Part shown: positions 8,891 to 20,572 of the stretch, in pieces
Layout of the letters: the number at the start of each line of letters is the position of its first letter
Numbering within the stretch: position 1 is the stretch's first letter
Assembly (NCBI GenBank): GCA_947396885.1
Contig: OX377206.1
Coordinates: 5,718,658 to 5,782,657 of the forward strand
Length of the DNA stretch: 64,000 nt
Origin: Heligmosomoides polygyrus polygyrus
Lineage: Eukaryota; Nematoda; Chromadorea; Rhabditida; Heligmosomidae
Direction of reading: 5' to 3'
Made by a program: the position numbers and the translations under genes
Notes under the pieces: generated by a model
Databases searched by the model: none
What the model saw: the letters and a program-made list of their open reading frames with translations, nothing else
Told to the model about the DNA's origin: nothing

Positions 8891-8899
8891 GTTAAACAA

Positions 8900-9861
8900 A
8901 AAACTCCAGCTAAAAAGTCACATCTAAGATTCTGTAGCCCTGCCTAGTACTGTAAACATTGAGTTAAATACTAGATTACTTGCTTCTGAAGTAAAATGAA
9001 CAAGTTGTTTAAATCGGAATTTTCCTGAGTTCAGTCTATGAATAGCTTTTATTGCAAACAACAACAACAAAATTTGCAGCTTTTTCAAAAATTACAATGT
9101 CTTTAACCTTAATCTATGACATAACTAACTTTTTTGGTTTGGTGAACGTTTACAAATAAAGTTCTAAATATCCAGTTTTCTAAAGATAATGCTGCATTAT
9201 TATTGGTTTCTAGTTGGTTGTTCCCATCCTATAATCAGTAACGCTTTAAAATCTGAAAGCTTTAAAAGCATAAATAAAGAATCTCTATCTTTTTTAATTG
9301 GATGATTTCAAGGATTAAAGAACAGTTTGCTGAAAATGAAGAAGTTCATCAAAGAAGTTTACGAATGATGTGAATGCAGAGCCACAGCTCACTAAATGAT
9401 AAGAGAACAGAAGTGCTAATGCCCTGGTCTCTTCGAACCGGCTTCCGCTTTTATAGCGCTGTCCAGAAATTTGTGACGCAATCCACTCATCATTGTTGTG
9501 TCTACTTTATACGAGACGAAGACGAAATTTTAAGGTCAAAATGTTGCCTTTCGTCAACGATGTCTCATGAAGAATCGAGGCGAGGCTTTGCAAAGCACAG
9601 CAACCATGTACCATCATTAACGAAACCATTTGGTTTTTGTGTGGTCAACACCTCCTCGATTTTTTCATGAAAAATAGATAACCGATGAAGTTAACTGCAA
9701 AAGCTTACAGATTTTCCAGACTTCTTCATGGCCGTAGTTCTAGTTTCACTACCCAAGGCGATGAATTTGCTGATTGCTAGAGAATTTTGGATGCGACTTT
9801 ACTTATATGCCCAGTGGCTCGAAAATGCAAACCAAGTGTATACGAACCATACAGCCGAACG
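8900..9861. other. AT-rich intergenic DNA
   Basis: Long A/T-rich interval. A plus-strand open frame at 9374-9670 has no domain I recognise and no splice support. Nothing else seen. Confidence 0.4.
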
Positions 9862-10497
9862 CTTAAGTGTGTCTAAATAGCACAACTGGAAGTTTCTTAA
9901 TGATTTTTGAAGTCGTCAGAACGATCTGAATAAAGTGGCCAACAACTCTGGCAGCAAGCCGACCACTCTCATTGGCTCTCGTGAGATCAGATGCAATAAT
10001 TCCAATAATTCTACCATTTTGGCGATTGCGAGCCTTTTCTACGGTGAATTTTTTCACTACAGAAGGCAAACGATAGTTGGCGCACACGTCTGCGAAACTC
10101 GCAGTATAAACCTACATATAGCGATCGCCCGGGTCCTTCAGAATCAGCGCCTGAGCCTTCCACGACGGCCCCAGTTCTTGACACGCGTCGCCGCGAAGGG
10201 GTTCTCCTCAGGCGAATGGTTTACGGAACCTACTTCAGACTTCTAAGAGGCATTGTACCTGGCCAGAGCATCGTAAGCGGTTGATCTCGAGTACCCGAAG
10301 AATCGAACTGCTTCAGCTGGCGAAACCCCAGCGCCAATACTTTCGATAATCGCGGCTCTTCGGTTGTAATCCGCATTTCTATGCAATATCAAGACCATTC
10401 TGAAGACGCCAATGTTTACTAGAGGCTTCTGGCCTTCAAAGACGCAGAACGAGGGTGTGGCGGGAAATTTGAACCCAAAATTGTCCGCATTTAAGCG
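9862..10497 (-). mobile_element. Deleted mariner-type (IS630/Tc1 superfamily) relic
   Basis: The ends CGCTTAAGTGTGTCTAAAT (left) and the reverse complement CGCTTAAATGCGGACAATT (right) are imperfect TIRs. On the minus strand, 10503-10243 encodes a transposase-like HTH start (NRRAAIIESIGAGVSPAEAV, then FFGYSRSTAYDALARY). The 10087-9863 frame encodes KKFTVEKARNRQNGR, the segment around the first catalytic Asp in the same family as the element at 59779, where it reads DEKLFTVEQAHNRQN. Here that Asp-Glu pair is lost. The middle and C-terminal parts are missing, so it is a dead deletion derivative. Confidence 0.6.
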
Positions 10498-10522
10498 CTG
10501 CACCGAGCATAGGCCTATGTTA

Positions 10523-10656
10523 GGCCCCGTTTATACTTCGTCGCGGCGCGACGCGATGGCCACGCAATGAGGCCAAATTGATCGATCGCGTTGCACAATC
10601 AATATGGCCACTATACGTGACGTCGCATCGCGGCGCGACGAAGTATAAACGGGGCC
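10523..10656. mobile_element. TTA-targeting MITE (GGCCCCGTTTATACTTCG family)
   Basis: A 134-bp near-palindrome whose ends GGCCCCGTTTATACTTCGTC are inverted repeats, flanked on both sides by TTA (10520-10522 and 10657-10659). TIRs plus a 3-bp TWA duplication are the mark of PIF/Harbinger-type elements. The centre has CCAAATTGATCG, shared by the copies at 37619, 50418, 51243 and 55670. Confidence 0.8.
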
Positions 10657-10659
10657 TTA

Positions 10660-12382
10660 TACCTCGGCGACGCGTCGCCGACGCTCCGCAGGGGTGTTAT
10701 ACTTCCGCCGCCGACGTTATCCAAGGGTGGCAGAAAATGCGCTCCTATGGTATGTTTTGATTGTGGGTTGGTTCTTCGTTCCAGCACTGCCATCATCCCC
10801 ACCGGACCTCGAATTACGAAATCGAGAAGTGCAAAAACGCCCGTCTTGCGGACACCAATAGTGCCATTTTTACTCTCAACGTTCTTTTGTGGTTAGTCTC
10901 ACAACCATTGCCTAATGCTGTGCGAAAATCCGTTCAGCTTGCTCGGAGTGGGAGCCTAATTCTTACGCTCCCTTCCCTTTGTCACCTTTCTTCGCTTCTC
11001 TGTCGTCCTCACCCGTTTTATTCGCCTTTTCTAGGTCTTTCCTCTTTCTTGCAGAGCGAGTAACACAAAATAAAACTGTAAAGAAAACTGAAAACGTAAA
11101 GGGAAGAGGGAGGAATTGCGAAAAACTGATACAGAGCAGCCAAAATATGAAAGACGGCCTTGAAACAGAAAAATACCAAATGGCCATAGAGAAACTGATT
11201 CAAATAAGTAGTGTTTCCTCGCTTTCTGAAATTATACTGCAAACCACTTTCGAAATACAATTTATATTAATTAAGAGTTAAAATTTCCTGTGAATTTCGA
11301 AAATTTAATTTCAATGCGATTTCACGAAAAGGCCTTTGCTAAACTCCAATGAAGAAATTTAACGAAAATGCTGGGAAATTCGTTAAATCGGTAAATCAAC
11401 AGTTGTTAAATGCTCAACACTGCCCGTACTTCTATTAGTACACTGCGCTCCGATGCTCTCTTGTCGACGACGTCGCCGACGCCGCCACAGAATCTGTCAA
11501 CGAGGTCTGTGGCGACGTCGGTGACGTAAATTTTTTTAACGAAATTTTTTAACGGAAAATTGTCGTTAAATTTCCGGTAAATCGTTAAATTTCGTTAAAA
11601 ATACAAAATAGATGGAAACCCTTATTTCAAGTGAAAAATCAAGCAAAATCGTATAGGTTTCCACTTCAAGAGTTCAACAGCTAAAGATCAAGGAATGGAA
11701 TGCACATTGCAATGCAATACAAACAATTCAAGATCAACAAACGTAGAAAAATAAACAAGCCTTCAGTAACAAATTATCTACAGGGTGTGGAATAAGGACA
11801 GCTATGGAATTATCATGGAAGATGATCACCGAAAAGGCATCTTAAAATGTGCGATCAGGCAGAATCCGGAGTGCCCTCCTTCCCTAAGTTCTTTGCGAAA
11901 CCGTTTAGTTTGACTGTTCTACGACGATGCACAATTTCGATGAGGGCACAGGCCACTAAGTACAAAAAGATCAAATGAAGATACAACTAAAAGCCAGTTA
12001 GTGGAATGTTTCCACATTATCGGACACACGATTTTCGAGTGCCCGGTGCGTGGGACCATCCATTTTTTTGCAACGTCGTGACCATGACACGGCATCGTGT
12101 CACATGTTCCACACTCTTGAATAGATGTGACTCATCGTTAATGTGTTAACGTTCAGGAAAAGTAACTTCCCAAATTGTTGTTATTAGCGCTTTTCTAAAA
12201 TTGTTTAAATTACGTCCAGCGGCCTAAAAAATATTCTCTCCGTCTCGGCTGTTCCAGATGGCGGGCAAAAGTATTCTGGGGTAAGCAGCGCCAGGTGAGG
12301 ATAGGCATATATTACGAAGAGCTTAGACCAGCATAATTTTGTCGATTCGTTGACGTACTTGGGGGCTCGGCGAAGGAATTTC
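10660..12382. other. Intergenic DNA with a TTAACG-rich repeat
   Basis: 11300-11620 is rich in GTTAAAT/TTCGTTAAA motifs in both orientations around a GC-rich core with GTCGCCGACG. It belongs to the same repeat family as 16258-16384. The rest is AT-rich; I see no coding exon. Confidence 0.4.
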
Positions 12383-12657
12383 TAGCTTCAAAAGGCATTA
12401 AAGGATAAGGATAAATAACGGCGTTACTCAATCCCTTTTGGGATACACCACGCATTCTACTTCTATGAGATGCGGAGGCGAATTGAATGCGTGTTTGGCC
12501 TATACCTAATTGCGGTGGCGAGCTGATGAACAAGTCAGCGCTTTATCCTCCCAGACAAGTCTGCATGGAAGGCTTGGTTGGCTGAGGCGGAAAATCCGAA
12601 CCAGGAACCTGGTATCGGGTAACAGCTGGCAGCTCCTCCGACTGCTCTACCCACGCC
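12383..12657 (-). mobile_element. SINE1 copy (tRNA-derived SINE)
   Basis: Reverse complement of the main SINE. The tRNA-like head ends near 12657 with the A-box region (TAGAGCAGTCGGAGG) and a B-box-like GGTTCGGATTT; the body includes GACTTGTCTGG and GAACAAGTC..; the 3' tail (GGATTGAGTAACGCC..TTATCCTT) is at 12383. It has several small deletions in the head. Confidence 0.75.
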
Positions 12658-12758
12658 CCAAAATGCAGTAATTCCAACAATTCAAAACAAATTCATGAAA
12701 ACATCAAAATGTTCTTGCCAATTTCAATAGTTTTTCAGGAACAATTCTAATCGGGAGT

Positions 12759-13556
12759 CTAATCGGGAGGGTGAGACCTGCAACAATTGTGAAGACTAAG
12801 GGTCACCTGTCGCCTGTCGTCCCGTTGATCATCGAATTGCTCGAGCGGGTGCCAGCAGCGTCTCCATTCGTCCCTGTCGCGTGCCAGAGTGGTCCAATGG
12901 ATCCTCCTCGCTCGAGGGACACGAAGAGCGTCATATCGGTCGTTCAGGGCTTTCACGAAGAAGTCCGACCAACGCGTTGGTGGGCGTCCTGGTGTTCTTT
13001 TGACATCCCGCGGAATCCAGTCGGTGATGGCTCTCGTCCAGCGGGTGTCTGCGAAGCGCATTACGTGGCCGGCCCACCTAATTTTCGACAACTTGGCCCA
13101 CGCGACAGCGTCTCTGATCTTCGAGCGTCGGCGAAGCTCGGAACTCCGGAGGCCTTCTCTCACTTGCGTGAGTCGTTTCACTCCGAGCATCGTCCTCTCG
13201 ATTCCACGCTGCGCGACGCTGATCGCGTGTTCATCCTGCTTTCGTATAGCCCAGGTCTCTGAGGCGTATGTTAGGGCAGGAAGAACAGTGGAGTCGAATA
13301 GGTGGGCACGGAGTCGGACGTTCTTCGTCTTCTTCGCGACTTCTTCGACGCTCTTGAAAGCTCCCCAAGCCGCTCTTTTCCTCCTGCTCAGCTCTGGTGC
13401 TAGGTCGTTGGCCATGTTGACTTCGCGACCCAGATACACATAGCTGGAGCATTCGGAGATGTTCGTTCCGTTGAGCGAGAATGGGGCATCAGAAACCCAT
13501 CCGTTCTTCATGAACATCTCTTCGTAAGATTCAGCTGCAGTCCAACGCTTCCACAT
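12759..13556 (-). pseudogene. C-terminal part of the RTE polyprotein, separated by a frameshift
   Basis: The 265 codons continue the RT protein ([20 protein letters not shown], then [41 protein letters not shown]), the usual RTE C-terminal tail. It is in a different frame from the main ORF because one base is missing near 13530: the reading AAG AGA TGT TCA TGA replaces the expected AAG A.G ATG TTC. The frame runs through the element's 3' end at 12804 into flanking DNA before it meets a stop. Confidence 0.85.
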
Positions 13557-16220
13557 ACACGATCGAAGTCGGCCAGCATTCGTTCCGCTTGACTGATGCT
13601 CGGTGTTATGAGCACGATGTCGTCAGCGAAGCGAAGATGGTGCAGTTGCCGGCCGTCGACCTTCACTCCCATGTCTTCCCATTCTAGTTCGCGCATGACG
13701 TTTTCGAGAGTGGCGCTGAAGAGCTTCGGGGATATGGTATCCCCTTGCCGAACCCCTCTCTTCACGTCGACGACGACGTCCTTGTAGAATGGTGAGATCT
13801 TGGTCGTGAATCCACTGTACAGCTCTCGAAGGACTCTGATGTACTGAGTAGGAACGCCCTGAGTGAGCAGGGCTTCGATGACCGCTTCAGTTTCGACGGA
13901 GTCGAATGCCTTCTTCAGGTCGATGAACGTAAGGCACAGCGGCAGCTTGTACTCTCGCGACACTTCGATGAGCTTCGTAATGGTATGTATGTGGTCGATC
14001 GTGCTGAATCCTCTTCGAAATCCTGCTTGCTCGCATGGCTGTCCTTCGTCCAGCGTTCTGCTAATCCTATTCAGGATAACTCGAGTGAGCAGCTTGTAGA
14101 CTACGGACAGCAGGCAGATCGGGCGATAGTTGCCAATGTCGTGCACGTCTCCCTTCTTGTACAGCAAGACGGTTCTGCTGGTCTTCCACTGAGATGGAAC
14201 CTTGCACTCCGACAGGTAACGTGTGAAGAGCCGCGCCACGGTGTTGATGAGCGTAGGCGGGAGGTTCTTCAGGTGTTCGGGTCTTATCCTGTCGGGACCG
14301 GGTGCTGTACGTTTCTTCACCGACGAGATGGCGTGTCGGATCTCGGAAGGGAGAACAGAGGGGACGACGTATCCATCCTGCGGAAGATGGCATGGGGGCA
14401 GGTGGACGTGGCTATCGAAGAGATCGGAGTAGAAGTCGTGGATGACCCTCTCCATGGTCCTTCTGGAAGAGGTGACGGTTCCGTCGGGACGTCGGAGAGC
14501 TGTCATCTTGGTCTTGAAGTTGGCGAAGTTCCGGCGGGCATTGCGGATGCTCAACCCTGCCTCTGCAGCTTCAGCCAACACTTCCGCCCTTCTCTCCTTC
14601 AGATCTTCCTTTATCGCCGCTCTGCATAGCTTCGCAAGCTCGGACGTCAGCTGGTAGTTGCCTGACGCTCGTGCTGCTCCACGCTGGCGTATCAGCTCGA
14701 GAGTTTCCGGAGACAGACGTCTCTTGGTGGTCTTCAAGCTTTCGGCTCCCTTAGCACTATCGTGGAGATGGTGCACGAAGCGGTCGTATTCCTCGTCGAC
14801 GTTGTCCATGACGGCATCTTCCCAAAGACCGGCAAGAGAGGTGTAGAGGTCCCAGTTGATGGTCGTTCTGTGACTCCTCTTCTTGAACTTCGCGGCCTTC
14901 TCTCCTTGGCGCGAAAAGCGGAACCTTGCGCGAAGGTGGTCCGATCCCGTGTAGAACTTGGGGACAACGGAGACGTCGGTCAGGCAATATTTGCGGTTGA
15001 AGATGATGTGGTCGATCTCGTTGTGGAACTGGCCACCGGGAGATTCCCAGGTCCATCGTAGGGAGGGAGGCTTCTGGAACTGCGAGTTTCCATGGATGGT
15101 CTTGGTCGACATGATAAACTCAGACAGCCTTTCACCTTGCTCGTTCCACTCCAAACCGTGGGTTCCGATGTGAAGTTCTTCCGGCGACCTTCGCGGTCCG
15201 ATTTTGGCGTTGAAGTCGCCGACGATCACCTTGTAGAAGGTGTGATCTTCCTTATAGAACTTCTCCAGCTCCACGTAGAAGGCTTCGACCTCTTCGTCGT
15301 CGTAGTCGGATGTTGGGGCATACGCGACGAATACAGTCAAGGCTGGCACGGAACCACATCGCTTCAGTCGCAGACGTCCGATTCGGCTTGTCAGAGACTC
15401 GTACGAATCGATGTTCATGGCCAAGTGCGTGTTGACGAGGACACCAACGCCGCCTACTCCTCTGCTGTCGCATGTTCCGAGGAACAGTTCTTCTCCGGAG
15501 TCGTAGGCGGCGTGTAGGGGGTGGTATCTTCTCGTCTCGGTCAGTCCGATGACGTCGTACTTGATCTTCCTGGCTTGCATCATCAGGTCCTCGACGGATG
15601 CTTCCGACGCAAGCGTGCGGGCGTTGTAAGTACAGATCGTCATCCTAGTCCTTCTCAGTTTGCGCAGCCTGGTTAGGCCCTGAGATTTTAGCAGCCTCTC
15701 CGTACTCGTCCTTCCCATCGCTGCAGAAATGGGGGCTCTTTCGGGGTCAGGGGAATGAGGCCCTTTAGTGCTGCTGTGTTTGACTGGAATACAACACGGG
15801 TAGCTAGTCAGGCTCTGTCGTGCGGGCGGGGTACTCCGGGCAGCCAGCCAGACTGCCCGAAGGGACGGGGCGAGACTTAAGGCGGCCTCGAATCGCCTTA
15901 CATGTACTCCCAGTCTACCGAGCACAAGCTTTTGGCCGAGCCGACACAGTTACAATCCGCACAGTCACGGACACATCCACGCACACTGTGCACGAACATG
16001 CCGCTCCCACGCACAAGGAACGCGTCGACCCGACACAGCAGGAGCAAGGAGTCCATCCCCTGCATCCCACCTGCGTCTCTGGGCAGTACACGGTCGCATT
16101 TGGTTCGCGTTTAATTCCCCTATCCACCACCCGGGGACGCGCCACGTGGCCCTGCGACAAGCGGCCCGAGATCCCTCTTAACAAGAGAGCCCGAAGGCTC
16201 TCTATCGAGGGAGATCCGTG
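12804..16220 (-). mobile_element. RTE-type non-LTR retrotransposon with target-site duplication
   Basis: A minus-strand element bounded by the 13-bp direct repeat GAAGACTAAGGGT at 12791-12803 and 16221-16233, taken as the target-site duplication. It has a 5' UTR of about 300 bp, one large ORF with endonuclease and RT, and a 3' end made of GACAGGCGACAGGTG. Truncated relatives end in GGTGATACAG-type repeats (60187, 38530). The coding region carries one frameshift and is otherwise complete. It closely resembles the abundant RTE elements of hookworm genomes, often misannotated as craniofacial-development or endonuclease/RT proteins. Confidence 0.9.
13508..15925 (-). CDS. RTE endonuclease-reverse transcriptase, main frame, 805 aa
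   Basis: The likely functional start is within the first 95 residues, since [11 protein letters not shown] (95-105) begins the endonuclease. Catalytic positions are N101, E130 (LTETRR), D237/N239 (VGDFNAK), NEIDHIIF (302-309) and SDH 328-330. The RT domain begins with [12 protein letters not shown] and contains [25 protein letters not shown] and the catalytic FADD at about 766-769. These activities nick the target and prime cDNA synthesis there. The frame closes shortly after FADD at NLTKRCS because of a single-base deletion; the remainder is encoded at 13556-12759. As it stands the protein lacks its C-terminal tail, so the copy is probably inactive. Confidence 0.9.
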   Translation of the reverse strand: MLGRLGVHVRRFEAALSLAPSLRAVWLAARSTPPARQSLTSYPCCIPVKHSSTKGPHSPDPERAPISAAMGRTSTERLLKSQGLTRLRKLRRTRMTICTYNARTLASEASVEDLMMQARKIKYDVIGLTETRRYHPLHAAYDSGEELFLGTCDSRGVGGVGVLVNTHLAMNIDSYESLTSRIGRLRLKRCGSVPALTVFVAYAPTSDYDDEEVEAFYVELEKFYKEDHTFYKVIVGDFNAKIGPRRSPEELHIGTHGLEWNEQGERLSEFIMSTKTIHGNSQFQKPPSLRWTWESPGGQFHNEIDHIIFNRKYCLTDVSVVPKFYTGSDHLRARFRFSRQGEKAAKFKKRSHRTTINWDLYTSLAGLWEDAVMDNVDEEYDRFVHHLHDSAKGAESLKTTKRRLSPETLELIRQRGAARASGNYQLTSELAKLCRAAIKEDLKERRAEVLAEAAEAGLSIRNARRNFANFKTKMTALRRPDGTVTSSRRTMERVIHDFYSDLFDSHVHLPPCHLPQDGYVVPSVLPSEIRHAISSVKKRTAPGPDRIRPEHLKNLPPTLINTVARLFTRYLSECKVPSQWKTSRTVLLYKKGDVHDIGNYRPICLLSVVYKLLTRVILNRISRTLDEGQPCEQAGFRRGFSTIDHIHTITKLIEVSREYKLPLCLTFIDLKKAFDSVETEAVIEALLTQGVPTQYIRVLRELYSGFTTKISPFYKDVVVDVKRGVRQGDTISPKLFSATLENVMRELEWEDMGVKVDGRQLHHLRFADDIVLITPSISQAERMLADFDRVCGSVGLQLNLTKRCS

Positions 16221-16257
16221 GAAGACTAAGGGTAAATGTGATAAAATCACTGAGTAG

Positions 16258-16384
16258 AAGGTCCGTTAAAAATTCCGTTAAATTTCTAAAAATTTCCGTT
16301 AAGTCGGTAAGCCAGATTTTAACGAGAAATGCCGTTAATTCGTTAAATTCGTTAAATAGTTAACTGTTAAATGTGCACCCCTGG
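16258..16384. repeat. TTAACG-rich MITE-like repeat
   Basis: Dense runs of CCGTTAAAT, TTCGTTAAAT and their reverse forms, ending with TTAACTGTTAAATGTGCACCC. Same family as 11300-11620, which ends with ..GTTAAATGCTCAACACTG. Partly self-complementary, non-coding. Confidence 0.5.
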
Positions 16385-16512
16385 TCACGACCGCAATAGC
16401 CCTTTTTTGGTTTTGCGCGTTGTACAGTAGGTTCGCGACAACTCGCCCGCACGAACCCGCAGTGGGTCCAGTGCGATTGCACTGGACGAGTTGTCGCGAC
16501 CCTGCCGTACCG
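16385..16512. repeat. GTCGCGACAACTCG palindromic repeat
   Basis: GGTTCGCGACAACTCGCCCG and, inverted, GGACGAGTTGTCGCGACC flank a GTCCAGTGC..GCACTGGAC hairpin. The GCGACAACTCGTCCA motif also occurs at 197 and 32505, inside the 32054 element family. Confidence 0.5.
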
Positions 16513-17511
16513 ATACGATACGGGAGCAACGCTTGATCTGACGGGTAGGCCCTTTAAATCGTAGGTCAGGGCTGTTGTAAAGGCTGGTAGGTGAGTTTTT
16601 CTATTTATTATTTTTTAAATATTTTGCGCAATGACACATCCTAAGTGGATCGATGAAGATTAATGTTTCCGTTATTCTCGAATTTCTCCCCCGCAAACGA
16701 GAAAGGACCTTTATTCACAAGCCTGAAGACCTGATGACCCATCTTCAGTCAGCTTCACACCTATGCTAATTGCGCTCGTTGAGTGACGTAGAATATTCCC
16801 CAGCGAACAATATTCCCCGCGAGACTCATTAAGAAACAATGGAATCCCATTCATTGCGACGCTAATGACTGGTTCGCACCTCGGCAACTCGTTCAAAGGA
16901 CGAGCGAGTGGTGTTCGCCTGACTGCGTGCGCTCACCTCATCGCTCGAAACGCGTGGAAATCCGCTTCGGTCACGCGGACGCGCTTCTAAATTGCCGCCG
17001 TTCCCCGTTCCACGTCTGGTCCCCTTCCCTCCCATCCGAATCGCCATGCACAGTAGTGGTGACCAGTGCATGAGGGCCGTCGCCGCTCCGATGGCGTAAC
17101 GAGTTGTTACAGTTTGATTTATCGGTGCTGCCATTGTTTGCATGAGCAGCAGCACTGCAACCAGCTGATCACCGCCACACGTCTATCACGCTCCTATAGC
17201 TGCTGCTCCAGCTCATGTCCACTGTTGTTATCACACTGGTACTTCTGCCCACTGAACACAGAGCGCTCGTTCACTATACGAGAGCAAAACCGACACCAAG
17301 AGGAGGAGCCGGACAGGCAGAACTTGATAGAGGACAAGTCTCCCTACTCATCCATAACACGAGCCAATGAGCTTACCGGTGATTAGCTGCTTCCGTGGTG
17401 ATTTGATTAAGAATTTTCATAATTAGTGAAGTAATTAGCACCGGCAACGTCTAGGTGACTAGAGGAAGCTCGCCTGAAATTCTTGATAATCGAGCGTAAA
17501 ACGTTAGGACT
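16513..17511. other. Intergenic DNA, GC-rich centre
   Basis: 16850-17380 is richer in GC than its surroundings and may include promoter or short exon sequence. A short plus-strand frame starts at ATG 17216 (MSTVVITLVLLP...), but it has no support beyond being open. No repeat structure recognised. Confidence 0.3.
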
Positions 17512-17740
17512 AGAGTTGTGCTCGAATGACCTATTCGAATAAGTCGAATGATTTTCATTTCGAATATTCAAAGAAATCGCCTCCTCGATTTGGAGTAATC
17601 AGCAAAAAATCGAATTCTTGAATACATTCGAATTCGAACAATTAAAAAATCTCGTCCTTCGAATATATTCGAATTAGAATATTCGAAGTTGGTGAGCATT
17701 CGAAACCATTCGGGTATTCGAAAAGTTTTCGAGGTCATAA
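17512..17740. mobile_element. ATTCGAAT-rich hAT-type MITE
   Basis: Begins TAGAGTTGTGCTCGAATG, matching the TATAGTTGTGC end of the copies at 30149 and 48404, and consists mostly of ATTCGAAT palindromes. The right end is decayed near TTTTCGAGGTC. Confidence 0.55.
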
Positions 17741-18401
17741 GATGGCTATGTAATAAGGAACCGATTTTCGATACTTAAGATTATCCTCGCTCCTGCTGTC
17801 CCATTTGGTCCTAAATTGTTTATGGTGACAAACTGAATGCGCTACGTTCAACTGTAGTGCTCTTATTTTTGAAAAGATCCCACAATGCCATTTTATTTTC
17901 AAAAGCTCTTACATTTTCAAGTATTTTTCAAAAGAAACTGGAAATTTTTGAGTGCGCGCATTGAAAGAAAAGACCACTCCATGCACTCTCTCTGCATGTC
18001 GCAATTTTCTTCACTGCAAACAAACTACACCCTTTTTCCTCGTAAAAACTGTCAGCTTTCTGCACTTTAAAATAATTATTTATTTCATTATTTTCATCTA
18101 GAAAGGTAAAATGTGTAGAAAGTCTTAGAAACAGTGCTTGCTATTTAAGGACAGGTAGACTACGAATTTTCTGAGTAAAAAGTAGTAAACTCTTTTGAGA
18201 CAACAATTTATTTTAACATTTTCAAAAAGTGTCTGTTTTTATTTGCCTGGAAAACGGTTATTTTGACTTGAAAGATGTTCAGCCTAGTTTCGGAAATGTC
18301 CAGCATTTTGATCCCTCTCTTAGACGGACGTAAGAATTAAAAAAACGCAAAGAAATTAAGAGCCTCTCTGGAGCTCTTCAGTGGTGAGGAGTCTCAAACT
18401 T
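17741..18401. other. AT-rich DNA, nothing recognised
   Basis: No exon, RNA gene or repeat structure that I can support. Confidence 0.35.
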
Positions 18402-18522
18402 GGGTAACTAAACCTAGTCCTTTATCCTAAAAACTAGAAACCTTAATTTTCAACATTTTGGGTAATTAAACCTACTCCTTTGTTTTGAAAACTAAAAATT
18501 TTATTTTTCAACATTTTCAGGA
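18402..18522. repeat. Short tandem duplication, unit about 60 bp
   Basis: GGGTAACTAAACCTAGTCCTTT..TTTTCAACATTTT is followed directly by GGGTAATTAAACCTACTCC..TTTTTCAACATTTT. Its GGTAATTAAACC core is the reverse of the GGTTTAATTACCCAAG motif repeated at 35930, 36622, 42870 and 47030. Confidence 0.55.
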
Positions 18523-18788
18523 AGCACGGTTGTCTGATGGAGTGCGAGAGTACATATTATTGAGACCGAGCCTTTTTTTTTGAAAAATAACGTTTTACAA
18601 CATTTTTTTGAGCCCATGTACATACTCTTTTGCTGAGGGAAAATATTCACTGTTGGAGCACCATCTGTCCCTAATTGCAAGAAAATATTGTTTTTATCAA
18701 AATATAATAAACATTGCATTTAAGTCACCATTTACAGTGTGTTAGGTAGTTTCACGAGGAAGAATGGTAGTTACCTTGGCACTATTTA

Positions 18789-19676
18789 AGAACTCCAGAG
18801 GACGAGGAGAATTCGAAAAAAAATTCGCTCAAACTTCGTCCAGGGGGTTATTTGGGGTGCTGATCACGAATCTGACATTCGTTTTGAAATTTCTGCCGAT
18901 TACGGTGGATTACGGTAGGTACCGGTGACTAAGGCTGCCGAAGTCATAATCACCGATTTCGCCCAAAATTCGCCTAGGGGGTTATTTGGGGTGCTGATCA
19001 CGAATCTGGTATCCGTTGTTCATTTTACGCTGGAGTACGATAGGTTACGGTAGGTACGGGTGATTAAGGTCATGGTCACCGATTTCGCCCAAACTTATAG
19101 GGGTTATCTGTGGTGCTACGGGTGAGCACAGCATGCAAGTGGTCTCGCAGCGATCGCCTGAAAATTCACAAATCAGCGGGAAACTCTTCGATAGGCGAAG
19201 GTTTAATCGAGAGATAGCAATCTAAGCATCATGGCCCTCCAGGCACTGTTCCGCAACCGCCGCCAAGAAGAACTGCGCGACTTCAAGCTCAAGAACGTCT
19301 TTGACAAGCTAAACATGGACGCAGCCGATTTCCAGGAATGGCTTAGAAGGATGGGTTTGCTCGCGATCGGTGACCATGACCTTGGCAGCCTTAATCACCC
19401 GCACCTACCGTAATCTACCGTGCTTCAGCGTAAAACGAAAAACGTATGCATATTCGTGATCAGCACCTCAAATAACCCCCATGGGCGAAGTTTGGGCGAA
19501 ATCGGTGATTATGACCTCGACAGCCCTAGTCACCGGTGCGTACCGTAATCTACCGCACTCCAGCGCAAAACAAAAAACGGATGTCAGATTCGTGATCTGC
19601 ACCCCAAATAACCCCCCTAGGTGAAGTTTGGGCGAAAAATTTTTTTCGATCCCTCCTCGTCCTCTGGAGTCCGTAA
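18789..19676. mobile_element. Foldback element with modular inverted repeats
   Basis: The left arm (18789-19130) and right arm (about 19365-19676) are reverse complements starting with GAACTCCAGAGGACGAGGAG. Each arm contains two modules of about 133 bp, each with a GGGGGTTATTTGGGGTGCTG box, a TACGGTAGGTAC box and a TAATCACCGATTTCGCCCAA box. The unique centre (19131-19364) carries a short open frame. Arms built of direct repeats are characteristic of foldback (FB/Galileo-like) transposons. Related modules occur at 22090-23236. Target duplication not resolved. Confidence 0.7.
19231..19413 (+). pseudogene. Short coding fragment in the centre of a foldback element
   Basis: From ATG the frame reads MALQALFRNRRQEELRDFKL, then KNVFDKLNMDAADFQEWLRRMGLL at residues 21-44, before entering the right arm. 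Charged, helix-rich and coding-like, it recalls the N-terminus of ISXO2/Merlin-type transposases, where a helix and a WL..xGLL motif precede a zinc ribbon. The similarity is faint and judged by eye. It could equally be a captured host exon. The last 15 or so codons belong to the repeat arm. Confidence 0.35.
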
Positions 19677-19689
19677 AGTACAATAGTGT

Positions 19690-20390
19690 ATAGACAATCA
19701 GATTTTGCTTAATAAAGGATTCGTATTATTCTGCATCCCCGGTCCCTTCAAAAGTGAGAGGATTGTCTTTCCGTCGTACATTGTTCAGTCCGACTTCAGC
19801 CGTCGTACGTCGGTTCCGGCTGTAAAACTCCCGTACAGCAAGTCGTCGAAAGCGTGTTGTGTCGACGGTTTTTCCAAAATGTTTTACGGGTCAGCTGTGT
19901 TTCTGCAATTTCGCGTGAGCGCCGGCGGCCGGCTCGTGCGTGTGTGTAGTTAGACCCATGGATACAATTCCGTCTGAAAACATCAAGCGTTGTAATCGTC
20001 GACGTCAACGAACGGCATACGGAACTGACTGGGCTTCTCACCCGAAAAACGGTTTGTAAATCTGAGAGGCGTCTACGAACAACATCTGTTCTCCTTCGCA
20101 TCCATTCCCTACTGAAAACTTGCGGTCTCGAAATCACCGCTAATTAACTGACTCGCTTGCTGTCGCGGCGAACAGATTACGCTTCACCGCTGATCACTTC
20201 ATCGAGGTTTAATGAGGCTCACTGACGAACTCACGCACGTTAAGCAGAGATTCGGACCTCATGGTGGACCTTTGTTGATCACAGTGACCTTTCCAGCGTT
20301 CACCTGTTGAATATCGACTCACATAGAGGAAATTTTCTGTAATGGAAACAGATGGCCAGCGAGGTACATACTACGGTAGAGCGTAGATCA
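19690..20390. other. Unassigned region with a possible first exon
   Basis: Moderately GC-rich. ATG at 19958 opens a 33-codon frame (MDTIPSENIKRCNRRRQRTA at its start), preceded by TGTGTAGTTAG and followed by a GTTTGTAA that could act as a donor. Coding-like but unsupported by homology. Confidence 0.2.
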
Positions 20391-20412
20391 TAGATCATTT
20401 ATTCAACCAAAA

Positions 20413-20572
20413 AAGATACAAAATCAGTTGCTCACAAATGAATACAGCCAAAGTTAGTTTTTTGAAAATCAACAAAAGCGAGTAATAATGGTGACGAAGG
20501 TGATGCAGAATCAGTTGATCGCAAAAGATTACAGGAAAAGCTGGCTTTTTAAAGATTGGCAAAAGCGATCTC
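20413..20572. repeat. Imperfect tandem duplication, period about 93 bp
   Basis: AAATCAGTTGCTCACAAATG..ATCAACAAAAGCGA is repeated as GAATCAGTTGATCGCAAAAG..ATTGGCAAAAGCGA. Non-coding. Confidence 0.5.

Noticed and set aside
12771..15517. Many plus-strand open frames antisense to the RTE element
   Set aside because: They are shadows of a GC-rich coding region; no independent homology.
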